A stretch of DNA of 21,308 nt from JAUWQU01 sp964605095 (GTDB lineage Bacteria; Planctomycetota; Phycisphaerae; SM23-33). Positions 7,826 through 16,036 of the stretch are shown here, one piece after another. The stretch spans positions 1 through 21,308 of the forward strand of contig CAZSBS010000055.1 in assembly GCA_964605095.1 (NCBI GenBank). The letters run 5' to 3'. The first letter of the stretch is position 1. Each line of letters starts with the position of its first letter. The notes beneath the pieces were generated by a model. That model made no database searches. It had not been told where the DNA came from and worked only from the letters and a program-made list of their open reading frames with translations. The position numbers and the translations under genes are program-made.

Positions 7826-10800
7826 CCGAAGATTATTCCATCCAGACGCCCGAGCAGCTCTCGCTGGTAGGCCGTGCGATGCGGTTCTGCATGACCAACA
7901 TGCTGGTGGTGACGCTGCTTGTGCTGTTCACCATCGCGGCCGGGATATACTTCGCCCCGTTTGACTGGAAAATCGCGGGCGTCGAACGCGACCCCGTCGC
8001 CACCGACGCCATCCCGGACATCGGCGAGAACCAGCAGATCGTCTTCACCGAATGGATGGGCCGCAGCCCCCAGGACGTCGAGGACCAGGTAACATACCCG
8101 CTGACCGTGGCGCTGATGGGCGTGCCCGAGGTAAGGACCGTCCGAAGCCTCTCGATGTTCGGATTCTCCAGCATCTACGTGATCTTCACTGAGAAGGCGG
8201 ACTTCTACTGGGCCCGCAGCCGGGTGCTGGAGAAGCTCAATTCCCTGCCCGCGGGCACGCTGCCCGACGGCGTCAAGCCGACTCTCGGGCCCGACGCGAC
8301 GGCGCTTGGGCAGATCTTCTGGTACACGCTCGAGGGGCGAGACCCCGAGGGCAATCCCGTCGGCGGATGGGACCTCGAAGAGCTTCGCACGATCCAGGAC
8401 TGGACCGTCCGGTACACCCTTCAGTCGGCTGAGGGAGTGAGCGAGGTCGCCTCGGCCGGGGGATACGTCCGCGAGTACCAGGTGGACGTGGACCCCGACG
8501 CGATGCGCGCGTACAACGTGACGCTGCCGGAGGTATACGCGGCCGTGAAGGGCTCGAACCTGGACGTGGGCGCCCGCAGCATCGAGATAAACCGCGTCGA
8601 GTACTTCGTTCGCGGGATCGGCTTCATCAAGTCGATCGAGGACCTGGAAGACAGCGTAATCAAGGTCAACGGCGACGTTCCGGTTACGATCCGCCAGGTG
8701 GGCCAGGTGACTCTCGGCCCGGCGCTGCGGCGCGGCGTGCTGGACAAGGGCGGCGCCGAAGCCGTCGGCGGCGTCGTGGTGACGCGCTACGGGGCGAACC
8801 CGCTGGCGGTGATCAACAACGTCAAGGATAAGATCGACGAGCTCAAGCCCGCCATGCCCGCCAAGGCGGTAATCGACCTGGACAAGGTAAGCCCGGACGA
8901 GTTGCGGCGCTACGCCGCCGGCCTGGGCTTCGAGGCATACAAGGGCCCGGCGCTCGACGGCGAGGCCTGGCTGGCACACCTGCGAGCGACGCCGCGGGAT
9001 CAGTGGCCCAAGTGGGCGACCGTCAGCACCGTCACGATCGAACCCTTCTACGACCGCACCGGGCTGATCCACGAAACACTCGGCACGCTCAACGACGCGC
9101 TCGTCCAGGAAATCCTCGTCACGCTGCTGGTGGTCATCGTCATGATGCTCCACCTGCGATCAAGCGTGCTCATCGGCTCGATGCTGCCGCTGGCGGTGCT
9201 GATGTGCTTCATCGCCATGAAGCTCTTCGGCGTCGACGCCAACATCGTCGCACTGTCGGGCATCGCCATCGCCATCGGCACGATAGTCGACATGGGGATC
9301 GTCATCTGCGAGAACATTCTGCGCCACCTGGATATCGCCCCGCCCGATGCGCCAAGGCTGGAAGTCGTCCACCGCGCGGCCAGCGAGGTGGGCTCGGCCG
9401 TGCTGACCGCCGTGGCGACCACCGTCGTCGGATTCCTGCCCGTCTTCTTCATGACGGGCGCGGAAGGCAAGCTGTTCAAGCCGCTGGCGTTCACCAAGAC
9501 GTTCGCCCTGATATCCTCCATCGTGATCGCCCTTACGGTCCTGCCGTCCGGGGCAATGGTTCTGTTCTGCTGGAAGGCCCGGCGGCGGATCGGGCGGTGG
9601 ATCCTCTACGGCGGGCTTGTCGCGGCCGGGGCGGTGCTGGGCATCTACGGGCTCGTCGAGGGCATGACGCCCATCGCCGTCAGCGGCGCGGTCCTGATCG
9701 CCCTCGGGCTATACAGCATCTTCAAGGACCACCTGCCCCGGCTGGCCGTACGCCTGGCGCCGTGGGTCGCCAACGCCCTGGCCGTGATGCTCGTCGGACT
9801 GCTGCTCACCCAGGATTGGGAACCCCTGGGCCCGACGCCCGGGCTGGTGAGGAACTTCATCTTCGTGGCCGTGCTCATCGGCGGGCTGCTGGGGTTCTTC
9901 CACCTCTTCCGCATGGCGTACCCGTACATCCTGGGCTTTGCGCTGAACTACAAGCCGGTGTTCATAACCGCCATCTTCCTTGTGATAGGCTTTGGCATGC
10001 TGGCCTGGCTGGGTCTGGACTGGTCGGCCGAGAAGGTCGGCCTGCCTATGGCGAAGATCCGCACCACCACCTTCTGGGCCAACGCCACGGAGAGGTTCCC
10101 GGGTTTCGGCAAGGAGTTCATGCCCCCGCTGGATGAGGGCAGCTTCCTTTACATGCCAACGACCATGGTTCACGCCTCGATCGGCGAGTCCATGGACGTG
10201 CTGAGCAAGCAGGACCAGGCGATTACGGCGATCCCGGAGGTCGAGTCGGCGGTCGGCAAGATTGGGCGCATCGAGAGCCCGCTGGACCCGGCCCCGATCT
10301 CCATGGTCGAGACGATCATCACCTACAAGAGCGAGTACATGACCGACTCGGCCGGGCGGCGCGTGAACTTCCGCTACGATGCCGGCCGGGGCGAGTTTGC
10401 CCGCGACAAGCACGGGGAACTGATCGCGGACCCCGACGGCAGGCCGTTCCGGCAGTGGCGCGACAGCATCCACACGCCGGATGACATCTGGGAGGAGATT
10501 GTCCGTGCGGCGCAGGTTCCCGGCAGCACGTCGGCGCCGAAGCTCCAGCCCATCGCGGCGAGGCTGGTGATGCTCCAGAGCGGCATGCGTGCGCCTATGG
10601 GCATCAAGGTCAAGGGTCCGGACCTGGCGAGCATCGAGAAGGCGGGCCTGGCCCTCGAGAAGTTCCTCAAGGAGGTCCCCGCCGTCGAGCCGGCGGCCGT
10701 GGTGGCCGACAGGATCGTCGGCAAGCCGTACCTGGAGATTCGCCCGGACCTGGCCGCACTTAAGCGCTACGGCGTGAAGATCGCCGACTTCCAGGACGTG

Positions 10801-11835
10801 GTGGAGGTCGCCATCGGCGGCAAGCGGGTAACCACGACCGTCGAGGGTCGCGACCGCTTCCCGGTTCGAGTGCGGTACCAGCGCGAGCTTCGGGATCAGA
10901 TCGAGACTATCGGCAAGATCCTCGTGCCCGGCATGATCGAGGGCCACAAGGTGCAGGTGCCGCTTACCGAGCTGGTCAAGGGCCAGGACGTTCGCCTTGG
11001 CTTCATTCGCGGCCCGCAGGTCATCAAGAGCGAGGACACGTTCAAGATCGGCTACGTCCTGTTCGACATGAAGCCGGGCAACGCCGAGGTGGATGTCGTT
11101 GAAGCGGCGGCCGCGTACCTCAAGAGCAAGCGAGACAACCACGAGCTCATCCTCCCGGCCGGGGTGACCTTCACTTTCGCCGGCAACTATGAGAACCAGC
11201 TTCGGGCTCAGCGCAAGTTCGCGGTCGTGTTGCCGCTGGCGCTGTTCGCCATCTTCCTGTTGCTATACTTCCAGTTCCGCTCGGTGGCCACGACGCTGCT
11301 GGTTTTCTTCGGCATATTCGTGGCCTGGTCGGGCGGATTCATACTGATCTGGTTCTACGGCCAGCCGTGGTTCCTGGACTTCAGCGTCTTCGGCGTGGAC
11401 ATGCGTCAGTTGTTCCAGGTTCACACGATCAACATGTCGGTGGCGGTGTGGGTGGGGTTTTTGGCGTTGTTCGGCATCGCCAGCGACGACGGCGTGGTGA
11501 TCTCGACATACCTCGACCAGGTCTTCCGCAACCGCAGGACCACCACCATCCGCGAGCTGCGCCAGGCGACCATCGAGGCCGGCACGCGCCGCGTCCGCCC
11601 GTGCCTCATGACCACCGCAACGACCATCCTGGCGCTGATTCCCGTGCTGACGAGCACCGGGCGCGGCTCGGACGTGATGGTGCCCATGGCCATTCCGTCA
11701 TTCGGCGGAATGATGATCGAGGTGCTGACAATGCTGACCGTGCCCGTCCTATACTGTTTCGTCAAGGAGATCAAGCTGCGCACCGGCATGCGGGATGAAC
11801 TGCTTGCCTGTTTGAACCCGTCGAGGCATGGGTAA
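7822..11835 (+). CDS. cusA: CusA-type heavy-metal efflux RND transporter, extended form
   Basis: Inner-membrane proton-driven pump exporting metal through the CusB-type adaptor. It has 1337 residues against about 1050 for E. coli CusA. HME-RND signatures include GIAIAIGTIVDMGIVICEN with the proton-relay Asp490, GFLPVFFMTGAEGKLFKPLAFTKT after it, and DEGSFLYMPTTM at the start of the second periplasmic domain. The LVMLQSGMRAPMG segment has Met917, Met922 and Met926. By memory alignment, Met917 matches one methionine of the CusA Cu(I) relay, while another relay Met appears to be Val in RYGVKIADFQ. Extra length includes about 120 residues (about 590-705) with four predicted helices between the two halves, and an insertion in the first periplasmic domain (around 355-405). 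Asp1222-Asp1223 lie in a C-half helix. The gene is translationally coupled to the adaptor and ends 6 bp before the convergent fliS stop. Confidence 0.94.
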   Translation: MTEDYSIQTPEQLSLVGRAMRFCMTNMLVVTLLVLFTIAAGIYFAPFDWKIAGVERDPVATDAIPDIGENQQIVFTEWMGRSPQDVEDQVTYPLTVALMGVPEVRTVRSLSMFGFSSIYVIFTEKADFYWARSRVLEKLNSLPAGTLPDGVKPTLGPDATALGQIFWYTLEGRDPEGNPVGGWDLEELRTIQDWTVRYTLQSAEGVSEVASAGGYVREYQVDVDPDAMRAYNVTLPEVYAAVKGSNLDVGARSIEINRVEYFVRGIGFIKSIEDLEDSVIKVNGDVPVTIRQVGQVTLGPALRRGVLDKGGAEAVGGVVVTRYGANPLAVINNVKDKIDELKPAMPAKAVIDLDKVSPDELRRYAAGLGFEAYKGPALDGEAWLAHLRATPRDQWPKWATVSTVTIEPFYDRTGLIHETLGTLNDALVQEILVTLLVVIVMMLHLRSSVLIGSMLPLAVLMCFIAMKLFGVDANIVALSGIAIAIGTIVDMGIVICENILRHLDIAPPDAPRLEVVHRAASEVGSAVLTAVATTVVGFLPVFFMTGAEGKLFKPLAFTKTFALISSIVIALTVLPSGAMVLFCWKARRRIGRWILYGGLVAAGAVLGIYGLVEGMTPIAVSGAVLIALGLYSIFKDHLPRLAVRLAPWVANALAVMLVGLLLTQDWEPLGPTPGLVRNFIFVAVLIGGLLGFFHLFRMAYPYILGFALNYKPVFITAIFLVIGFGMLAWLGLDWSAEKVGLPMAKIRTTTFWANATERFPGFGKEFMPPLDEGSFLYMPTTMVHASIGESMDVLSKQDQAITAIPEVESAVGKIGRIESPLDPAPISMVETIITYKSEYMTDSAGRRVNFRYDAGRGEFARDKHGELIADPDGRPFRQWRDSIHTPDDIWEEIVRAAQVPGSTSAPKLQPIAARLVMLQSGMRAPMGIKVKGPDLASIEKAGLALEKFLKEVPAVEPAAVVADRIVGKPYLEIRPDLAALKRYGVKIADFQDVVEVAIGGKRVTTTVEGRDRFPVRVRYQRELRDQIETIGKILVPGMIEGHKVQVPLTELVKGQDVRLGFIRGPQVIKSEDTFKIGYVLFDMKPGNAEVDVVEAAAAYLKSKRDNHELILPAGVTFTFAGNYENQLRAQRKFAVVLPLALFAIFLLLYFQFRSVATTLLVFFGIFVAWSGGFILIWFYGQPWFLDFSVFGVDMRQLFQVHTINMSVAVWVGFLALFGIASDDGVVISTYLDQVFRNRRTTTIRELRQATIEAGTRRVRPCLMTTATTILALIPVLTSTGRGSDVMVPMAIPSFGGMMIEVLTMLTVPVLYCFVKEIKLRTGMRDELLACLNPSRHG

Positions 11836-11841
11836 CGGGCG

Positions 11842-12216
11842 CTACACCGCCGCCTTGCCGGCCGCGGCCGATTTCCAACCTTCGTTGAGTTCTTCAAGAA
11901 GCTTGATCGTCTCGCGGATCATGCCGGCGTCCTTGCGGAGGTTCGCCTGGAAAAGGCGATCCTGCATGAACGCGTAGAGCCGGCGCAGGTTCTCGGCGAT
12001 CTCGCCGCCGGCTTCCATGTTCAGCGTGACGTTGAGTTCCTGGATGATGTCCACCGCCCGGCTTATGGACTTGCCCTTCTCGATGTATTGCCCGGCCTCC
12101 ATCTCGCGGATGGCCTGCTTGAGGAACTTGATGGCGCCCTCATAGAGCATGACCACGACGCGGCCTGGGGTCTGCATCATCACGCGGTTTTCCTGATAGG
12201 CAAGTATCTCTCTCAT
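11842..12216 (-). CDS. fliS: Flagellin export chaperone FliS
   Basis: Small cytoplasmic chaperone that binds the C-terminus of flagellin and keeps it unpolymerised before export. At 124 residues it has the family's usual size, and it is predicted all-helical. Typical segments are YQENRVMMQTPGRVVVMLYEGAIKFLKQA near the N-terminus, where Tyr and Leu-Tyr-Glu-Gly are characteristic, and later INRA-like ISRAVDIIQELNVTLNME followed by IAENLRRLYAFMQDRL. It starts 11 bp after the fliD stop, and GCGGGAA lies about 7 bases before the ATG, so it is almost certainly co-transcribed with fliD from the sigma-28 promoter upstream. Its 3' end faces cusA with a 6-bp gap and no intervening terminator. Confidence 0.95.
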   Translation of the reverse strand: MREILAYQENRVMMQTPGRVVVMLYEGAIKFLKQAIREMEAGQYIEKGKSISRAVDIIQELNVTLNMEAGGEIAENLRRLYAFMQDRLFQANLRKDAGMIRETIKLLEELNEGWKSAAAGKAAV

Positions 12217-12227
12217 GTCTGTTCCCG

Positions 12228-13901
12228 CTAGTTATTCGAGTTGTTCATGTTGCTCTCGATTGAGCTGATCAGGGCGGTAAAGGCGCTCTTGAACCCTTCG
12301 AGCTTGGCCAGGGCCGTCTCCATCCGTATGTACTGGGCGCGAAGCCGCTCTTCCTTCGTGGTCAAACGGGCCTGCTGAAACTCGATCTGCGTGTCGAGGC
12401 TGGTAATCGCCAGGTCGAACTGGGTGGACTTGACCTCGAACGTCCCGGACACGGGGTCGAGCTGGGCGGCCGTCGTGTCGTAAAGCGCGCCGGCGAAGCC
12501 CTGCTTGACCTCGATGTCGTAGATCTTGGTCTCGCTCGGATAGGGCGTGATTACCAGGATGTTAAGCCCCTGCTCCGGCGAGCCCAGGGCGCCGGTGATC
12601 GAGTTGCCATCCACCTCGGCCGCCCGCCATTCGTCCGATGCGTCGTTCTTCCGGTAGTAGGCCTCTGTTATGTTGCCGTCGCCGTCGTAGACGAGCTTTA
12701 TCTGATATGAGCCCGGCGTCGTGGAGTTCAGGGCGCCGGTGAACTGTATGTCGCCGCTGCTGACGGCCCCGCTGCCGGAGGCGGCGATCAGCGACAGGAC
12801 CCCCTCGTAGTCGGCGCCCATGGCCTCGTTGAGCTTGGCGCTGTCCAGCGCGAGATGCCCGTCCTTATCGAGTTCCAGGCCTATCGAGGCCGGAGTCGTG
12901 TAGGCGTCCGTCCCGTTGACGAATCCCGACGCGACCCGGACCAGCAGGTCCCTGGCCCCGGAGATCAGGCCGGTAACCGTGGAGTCGCCCTGGAATACGC
13001 CGCCGGTCTTGGTCTGGTCGTCGTAGCCGGCAATGCTGTCCAGGTTGTCCACTATCGCGTTGTAACTGCTCGCCAGGTTCGACAGACCGGAAACGACCTG
13101 GCTGGTGTCCCGGCCGAGGGTCACGGTGGCCGAGCCGATCTGCTTGAGCTCCAGCGTCACGTTCGGAATTATCCCGGACACGGAATTCGACTCGCTCTCG
13201 ATCCACCCCCCGGCCGGGTAGCCATCCAGCCTGACCTGGGAGTTTCGAGCAACCTGGCTTATTGTCCAGTTGCCGCCGGTCTCGAAACCGGTCAGGGTGG
13301 TCCCGGCCTCGATGGTGATGGTGTGGTCGACGCCGGTATTCCTGCCGCCGAGCACCAGGTGATAGGCCAGGCCGTCGCCGGAGTCGTACTGGAGGATGCT
13401 GGCGGAGACGCCGGGATTGCTAGTGTCATCGTTTATCAGGTCCGTCAGGCCCTCAAGCGTCGTCGCCTCGGCGGTCTGGACCGTGCGGGTTGTCCCACCG
13501 TAGGTGTAGACGAACTGGGCCGCACTGCCAAGCGCGGCAGTTTTGTCGGCGACGCCCGCATGAACCCTTCGTTCCGCGGCCGCCAACTGGTTGATCTCGA
13601 TCCCGTAGCTGCCCTCGATTGCCCCGGCCGAGGCCGTTAGCCCGACTATGCTCTGGTCCGACGTGGAGGCGGTCACTCCGCGAATGGCGGCCATGCTGCG
13701 CAGGGAGTCGGCCTGTGATTTCAGGCTGGTGAAGAGGTTCTGGATGTTATCAAACGTAACCTGCCTGTTCTGGGTCAGGGTTCTCCGGGCCAGGAGCTTA
13801 TCCAACGGCTTGCGGGCAACCGCCAGAGCCTGCGTGACGAATACCTCGGAGTCGATTCCCGAGAATACTCCGCTAAGGCTTGTGGTTCCGGTTACCGCCA
13901 T
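12228..13901 (-). CDS. fliD: Flagellar filament cap protein FliD (HAP2)
   Basis: Filament cap that promotes flagellin assembly at the growing tip outside the cell. It has 557 residues, within the family's range. The N-terminal domain has the diagnostic SGVFSGIDSEVFVTQALA and ARKPLDKLLARR, followed by a helical stretch (about 45-75) and LTASAGAIEGSYGIEINQLA (about 88-108). The C-terminal part shows VSGLSNLASSYNAIVDNLDSI, then a final coiled coil (about 495-550, SLDTQIEFQQARLTTKEERL onward) typical of the D0 region. It contains no cysteine that I can find, as is usual for axial proteins. The start is supported by AGGAAAGG about 8 bases before the ATG. A sigma-28 promoter lies about 50 bp upstream, and fliS follows directly. 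Confidence 0.96.
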   Translation of the reverse strand: MAVTGTTSLSGVFSGIDSEVFVTQALAVARKPLDKLLARRTLTQNRQVTFDNIQNLFTSLKSQADSLRSMAAIRGVTASTSDQSIVGLTASAGAIEGSYGIEINQLAAAERRVHAGVADKTAALGSAAQFVYTYGGTTRTVQTAEATTLEGLTDLINDDTSNPGVSASILQYDSGDGLAYHLVLGGRNTGVDHTITIEAGTTLTGFETGGNWTISQVARNSQVRLDGYPAGGWIESESNSVSGIIPNVTLELKQIGSATVTLGRDTSQVVSGLSNLASSYNAIVDNLDSIAGYDDQTKTGGVFQGDSTVTGLISGARDLLVRVASGFVNGTDAYTTPASIGLELDKDGHLALDSAKLNEAMGADYEGVLSLIAASGSGAVSSGDIQFTGALNSTTPGSYQIKLVYDGDGNITEAYYRKNDASDEWRAAEVDGNSITGALGSPEQGLNILVITPYPSETKIYDIEVKQGFAGALYDTTAAQLDPVSGTFEVKSTQFDLAITSLDTQIEFQQARLTTKEERLRAQYIRMETALAKLEGFKSAFTALISSIESNMNNSNN

Positions 13902-13952
13902 TTGGGGATCCTTTCCTCTGCGTCTCCGCTACGTCACGTTCCGTCACCTTCC

Positions 13953-13979
13953 TTATCGAGGCCGGAAGGGGGAACTTGA
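13953..13979 (-). promoter_or_regulatory. Sigma-28 (FliA) promoter of fliD-fliS
   Basis: On the - strand the -35 box reads TCAAGTTC (13979-13972) and the -10 box CTCGATAA (13960-13953), separated by exactly 11 bases. The enterobacterial consensus, from memory, is TAAAGTTT-N11-GCCGATAA. Each box matches at 6 of 8 positions. The predicted start near 13946 gives a leader of about 45 bases before the fliD ATG. It lies just downstream of the flagellin terminator, so fliD-fliS is an independent unit. Confidence 0.8.
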
Positions 13980-14000
13980 GTAAACTTGTGGGAATTCAAC

Positions 14001-14053
14001 AAAAAAACGAGGCCGGGCCCGCCTCCCTGTTTCAGAAGGATCGGGCCCGACCA
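14001..14053 (-). terminator. Rho-independent terminator of the flagellin gene
   Basis: On the - strand GGTCGGGCCCGATCC (14053-14039) pairs with GGAGGCGGGCCCGGCC (14026-14011) through an 8-bp all-GC core plus flanking pairs, with a loop of about 12 bases. After CTCG comes a run of seven T residues (14007-14001). It lies about 84 bp after the flagellin stop and before the fliD promoter. Confidence 0.88.
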
Positions 14054-14136
14054 CACCTTTATTGTCGCCCGGACTCACCTGGCTGACTGCGTTTGGGGCG
14101 TTTCAGCCGGGTTTATCTGGTGTTGCCTTCTCTGGC

Positions 14137-15339
14137 TTATCCGCGGAGCAACTGCATGGCCATCTGCGGCATGCTGTTGGCCTGGGCCAACATGCTGATG
14201 CCCGCCTGTGCCAACACCTGGTTGCGTGTCATGGCCGCCATCTCCGTCGCCACGTCCACGTCGCTGATGCGGGACTCGGCAGCGGAGAGGTTCTCGGCCT
14301 GGATGTCGTTAACCGACTGAGCCGCCTCGAGGCGGTTCATCATGTAACCCAGTTCCGCACGGAACGTGTCCTTGGCGACGATGGCGGCTCCGATCGCGGT
14401 GATCGCGCCGGCCGCATCGGTGGAGATATCCACGGCCGTGCCGCTGCCGGCGGTCTTGAGCCAGTTGCCATTGGTCTCAAGGAGCGTGTCCGTGGTGACC
14501 AGTGTGGTGGCGCTCACGGTCAAGGCGCCGGCGCCGCCGCTTATGTGCTGGACCTGGATGCTCTTCAAGCCGGTCGCCGTGTCGGTGACGATGGTGGCCG
14601 CATTGTAGTTCTTATCAGCGCGGCTCTCGGCGTTGATGGCATCGGCGACCTGCTGCATGGTGTAGACGCCGGCGCCATTGCCACCGGTCGCGCTCAGGAC
14701 AGCGTTCAGAGTATAGTTGTCAGCACCGCCGGCAAAGGCAAAGTTCAGGGTGCCGCCAGTGGTGACGGTAGCCCAAGCCGCAGTCTCGCTGGCAACCCAC
14801 GTCTGGAAGGCGCCGCCCGCCTTGACGCCGCCAATGCCCAGACCAGCCGCGGTCATGTCAGCCTTGTTGAGGTCGATGCTCGTGCCGGACCCCAGGCTGA
14901 TGGAGAAGGCGGCTGCACCGGTGGCGTCGAGCAGCTTGTTGCTGTTGAAACCGGTATTGTTGGCAATGCGATCTATCTCGGCCGACAACTGCGTGAATTC
15001 ATTGTTCATGATCGTCTTCTGGGCGGAGGAATACGAACCGGTGGCAGCCTGCTCGCCCAGTTCACGCATGCGGACCAGGATGTTGTCGATGACTGCCATG
15101 CCGCCTTCAGCAGACTGAAGCATGGACACCGCGTCGCCCGCGTTACGCGAGCCCTGACGCAGGGCGGCGACGTCAGCACGAATCAACTCGCGGACGGCCA
15201 GGCCGGCGGCGTCGTCCTTCGCACTGTTGATGCGCAGGCCGGAGGAGAGCCTCTCCACCGACTTGGCCAACTGGTTGTAGCTTGTACCCAGGTTACGTGC
15301 AGCATTGTCCGCCATAAGGTTGTTCTTAATCGCTAGCAT
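14137..15339 (-). CDS. fliC: Flagellin
   Basis: Structural subunit of the flagellar filament, exported by the flagellar type III apparatus. It has 400 residues from the ATG at 15339. The N-terminal D0/D1 region carries NQLAKSVERLSSGLRINSAK, DDAAGLAV and later GNAGDAVSMLQSAEGGM-like sequence (about 25-95). The C-terminal D1/D0 region has RLEAAQSVNDIQAENLSAAE, SRISDVDVATEMAAMTRNQV and QAGISMLAQANSMPQ, ending QLLRG. The middle (about 145-325) is Ala/Gly/Thr-rich and variable, as expected for the surface-exposed part. The start is fixed by GAGGAG about 7 bases upstream. A longer in-frame start at 15375 would include the ribosome site itself. It has its own sigma-28 promoter, a leader of about 145 bases and its own terminator, as expected for a highly expressed monocistronic gene. 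Confidence 0.97.
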   Translation of the reverse strand: MLAIKNNLMADNAARNLGTSYNQLAKSVERLSSGLRINSAKDDAAGLAVRELIRADVAALRQGSRNAGDAVSMLQSAEGGMAVIDNILVRMRELGEQAATGSYSSAQKTIMNNEFTQLSAEIDRIANNTGFNSNKLLDATGAAAFSISLGSGTSIDLNKADMTAAGLGIGGVKAGGAFQTWVASETAAWATVTTGGTLNFAFAGGADNYTLNAVLSATGGNGAGVYTMQQVADAINAESRADKNYNAATIVTDTATGLKSIQVQHISGGAGALTVSATTLVTTDTLLETNGNWLKTAGSGTAVDISTDAAGAITAIGAAIVAKDTFRAELGYMMNRLEAAQSVNDIQAENLSAAESRISDVDVATEMAAMTRNQVLAQAGISMLAQANSMPQMAMQLLRG

Positions 15340-15490
15340 CTTTTTCTCCTCAAAGGTTCGTCCCGGCCCTGCCAAGGACTGTTAACGGTCGGTCTGTCTC
15401 TCCCAACTGGTCTTGTGCGTACACCCGCACCAATGTCCTTGCCGCCGGACTGCCTTTAGGGCTCTGACGGCACCATGCATCCAACCGCCA

Positions 15491-15517
15491 TTATCGAAGG
15501 CTCCGCCGAATACTTTA
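15491..15517 (-). promoter_or_regulatory. Sigma-28 (FliA) promoter of flagellin
   Basis: On the - strand the -35 box is TAAAGTAT (15517-15510, 7 of 8 against TAAAGTTT) and the -10 box is TTCGATAA (15498-15491, 6 of 8 against GCCGATAA), with exactly 11 bases between. Transcription would start near 15484 and leave a leader of about 145 bases. The promoter lies between the terminator of the preceding operon and the flagellin start, where a class-3 flagellar promoter is expected. Confidence 0.87.
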
Positions 15518-15630
15518 GAGTTCGCAATGAGAACTTTGGAATTTGGGGCTTTACACTGGGTGCTTTACACAGAATGTGCATGGATCCAGCAGCGTCACGA
15601 GCCGACCCGGGGCAATGGGAAGAAAGCACC

Positions 15631-15658
15631 AAAAAAAGCCGGGCCACATGGACCCGGC
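15631..15658 (-). terminator. Rho-independent terminator after the flgM-like gene
   Basis: On the - strand GCCGGGTCC (15658-15650), a four-base ATGT loop and GGCCCGGC (15645-15638) form a strong GC stem with one bulged or mismatched base. Seven T residues follow directly (15637-15631). It closes the operon that ends with the flgM-like gene, about 57 bp after its stop. Confidence 0.9.
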
Positions 15659-15714
15659 AGGAATGCTTGTAGGATTTAATGTCTTTAATAACCAGGCCTT
15701 ACAGCAGAAGAGCC

Positions 15715-16005
15715 TCAGACGCCGCCGTCCACCATCGCCTGGGCGGCCCGTTGGATTGCCTCGGGGGTGTCCAACTCGCCGGCTTCCATCAGACGCCGGG
15801 CCTCGGCCACGGCCTGGACATTGATTTCCGGCGTGAGACGAATTTTTTCCACATACGGGGCAAGCAAATTCGCGGCGACACTCAGGCCCTCGTCGGGGGT
15901 GCCCTGCGAGGCCGAAGCCTGCGCCAATGTCTTGGCCGCGTCAAGCGCGTCGCTCAGCGGGCTTGTCCCCGGCGCCTGAGGTCTGTATGTGCCATCGATT
16001 CTCAT
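15715..16005 (-). CDS. flgM: FlgM-like anti-sigma-28 factor (probable)
   Basis: Small protein of 96 residues, likely to bind and inhibit FliA until the hook is finished. It begins MRIDGTYRPQ, which resembles the MxI-start of FlgM proteins, and has a low-complexity, probably disordered first half. Its C-terminal helices, VEKIRLTPEINVQAVAEARR (about 52-71) then MEAGELDTPEAIQRAAQAMV, fit the FlgM pattern 'V...RV..L..AI..G.Y..D...IA.A.'. Overall similarity is weak, so this rests on pattern plus context: same strand, just after fliA's operon and before flagellin. GAGG precedes the ATG by about 7 bases. A sigma-28-like site may lie upstream. It could instead be an unrelated small flagellar protein. 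Confidence 0.6.
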   Translation of the reverse strand: MRIDGTYRPQAPGTSPLSDALDAAKTLAQASASQGTPDEGLSVAANLLAPYVEKIRLTPEINVQAVAEARRLMEAGELDTPEAIQRAAQAMVDGGV

Positions 16006-16036
16006 GTCGGTCCTCGCAATCTTCGTCGCCGGTGTA

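Noticed and set aside
7654..9153. - strand frame of 499 codons over cusB/cusA
   Set aside because: Low-complexity antisense of a clear RND pump; no start context or family signature.
9709..11142. - strand frame of 477 codons inside cusA
   Set aside because: Antisense shadow of the GC-rich cusA coding frame.
14062..15336. + strand frame of 424 codons over flagellin
   Set aside because: It mirrors the flagellin gene on the other strand, crosses the terminator region and has no family pattern.
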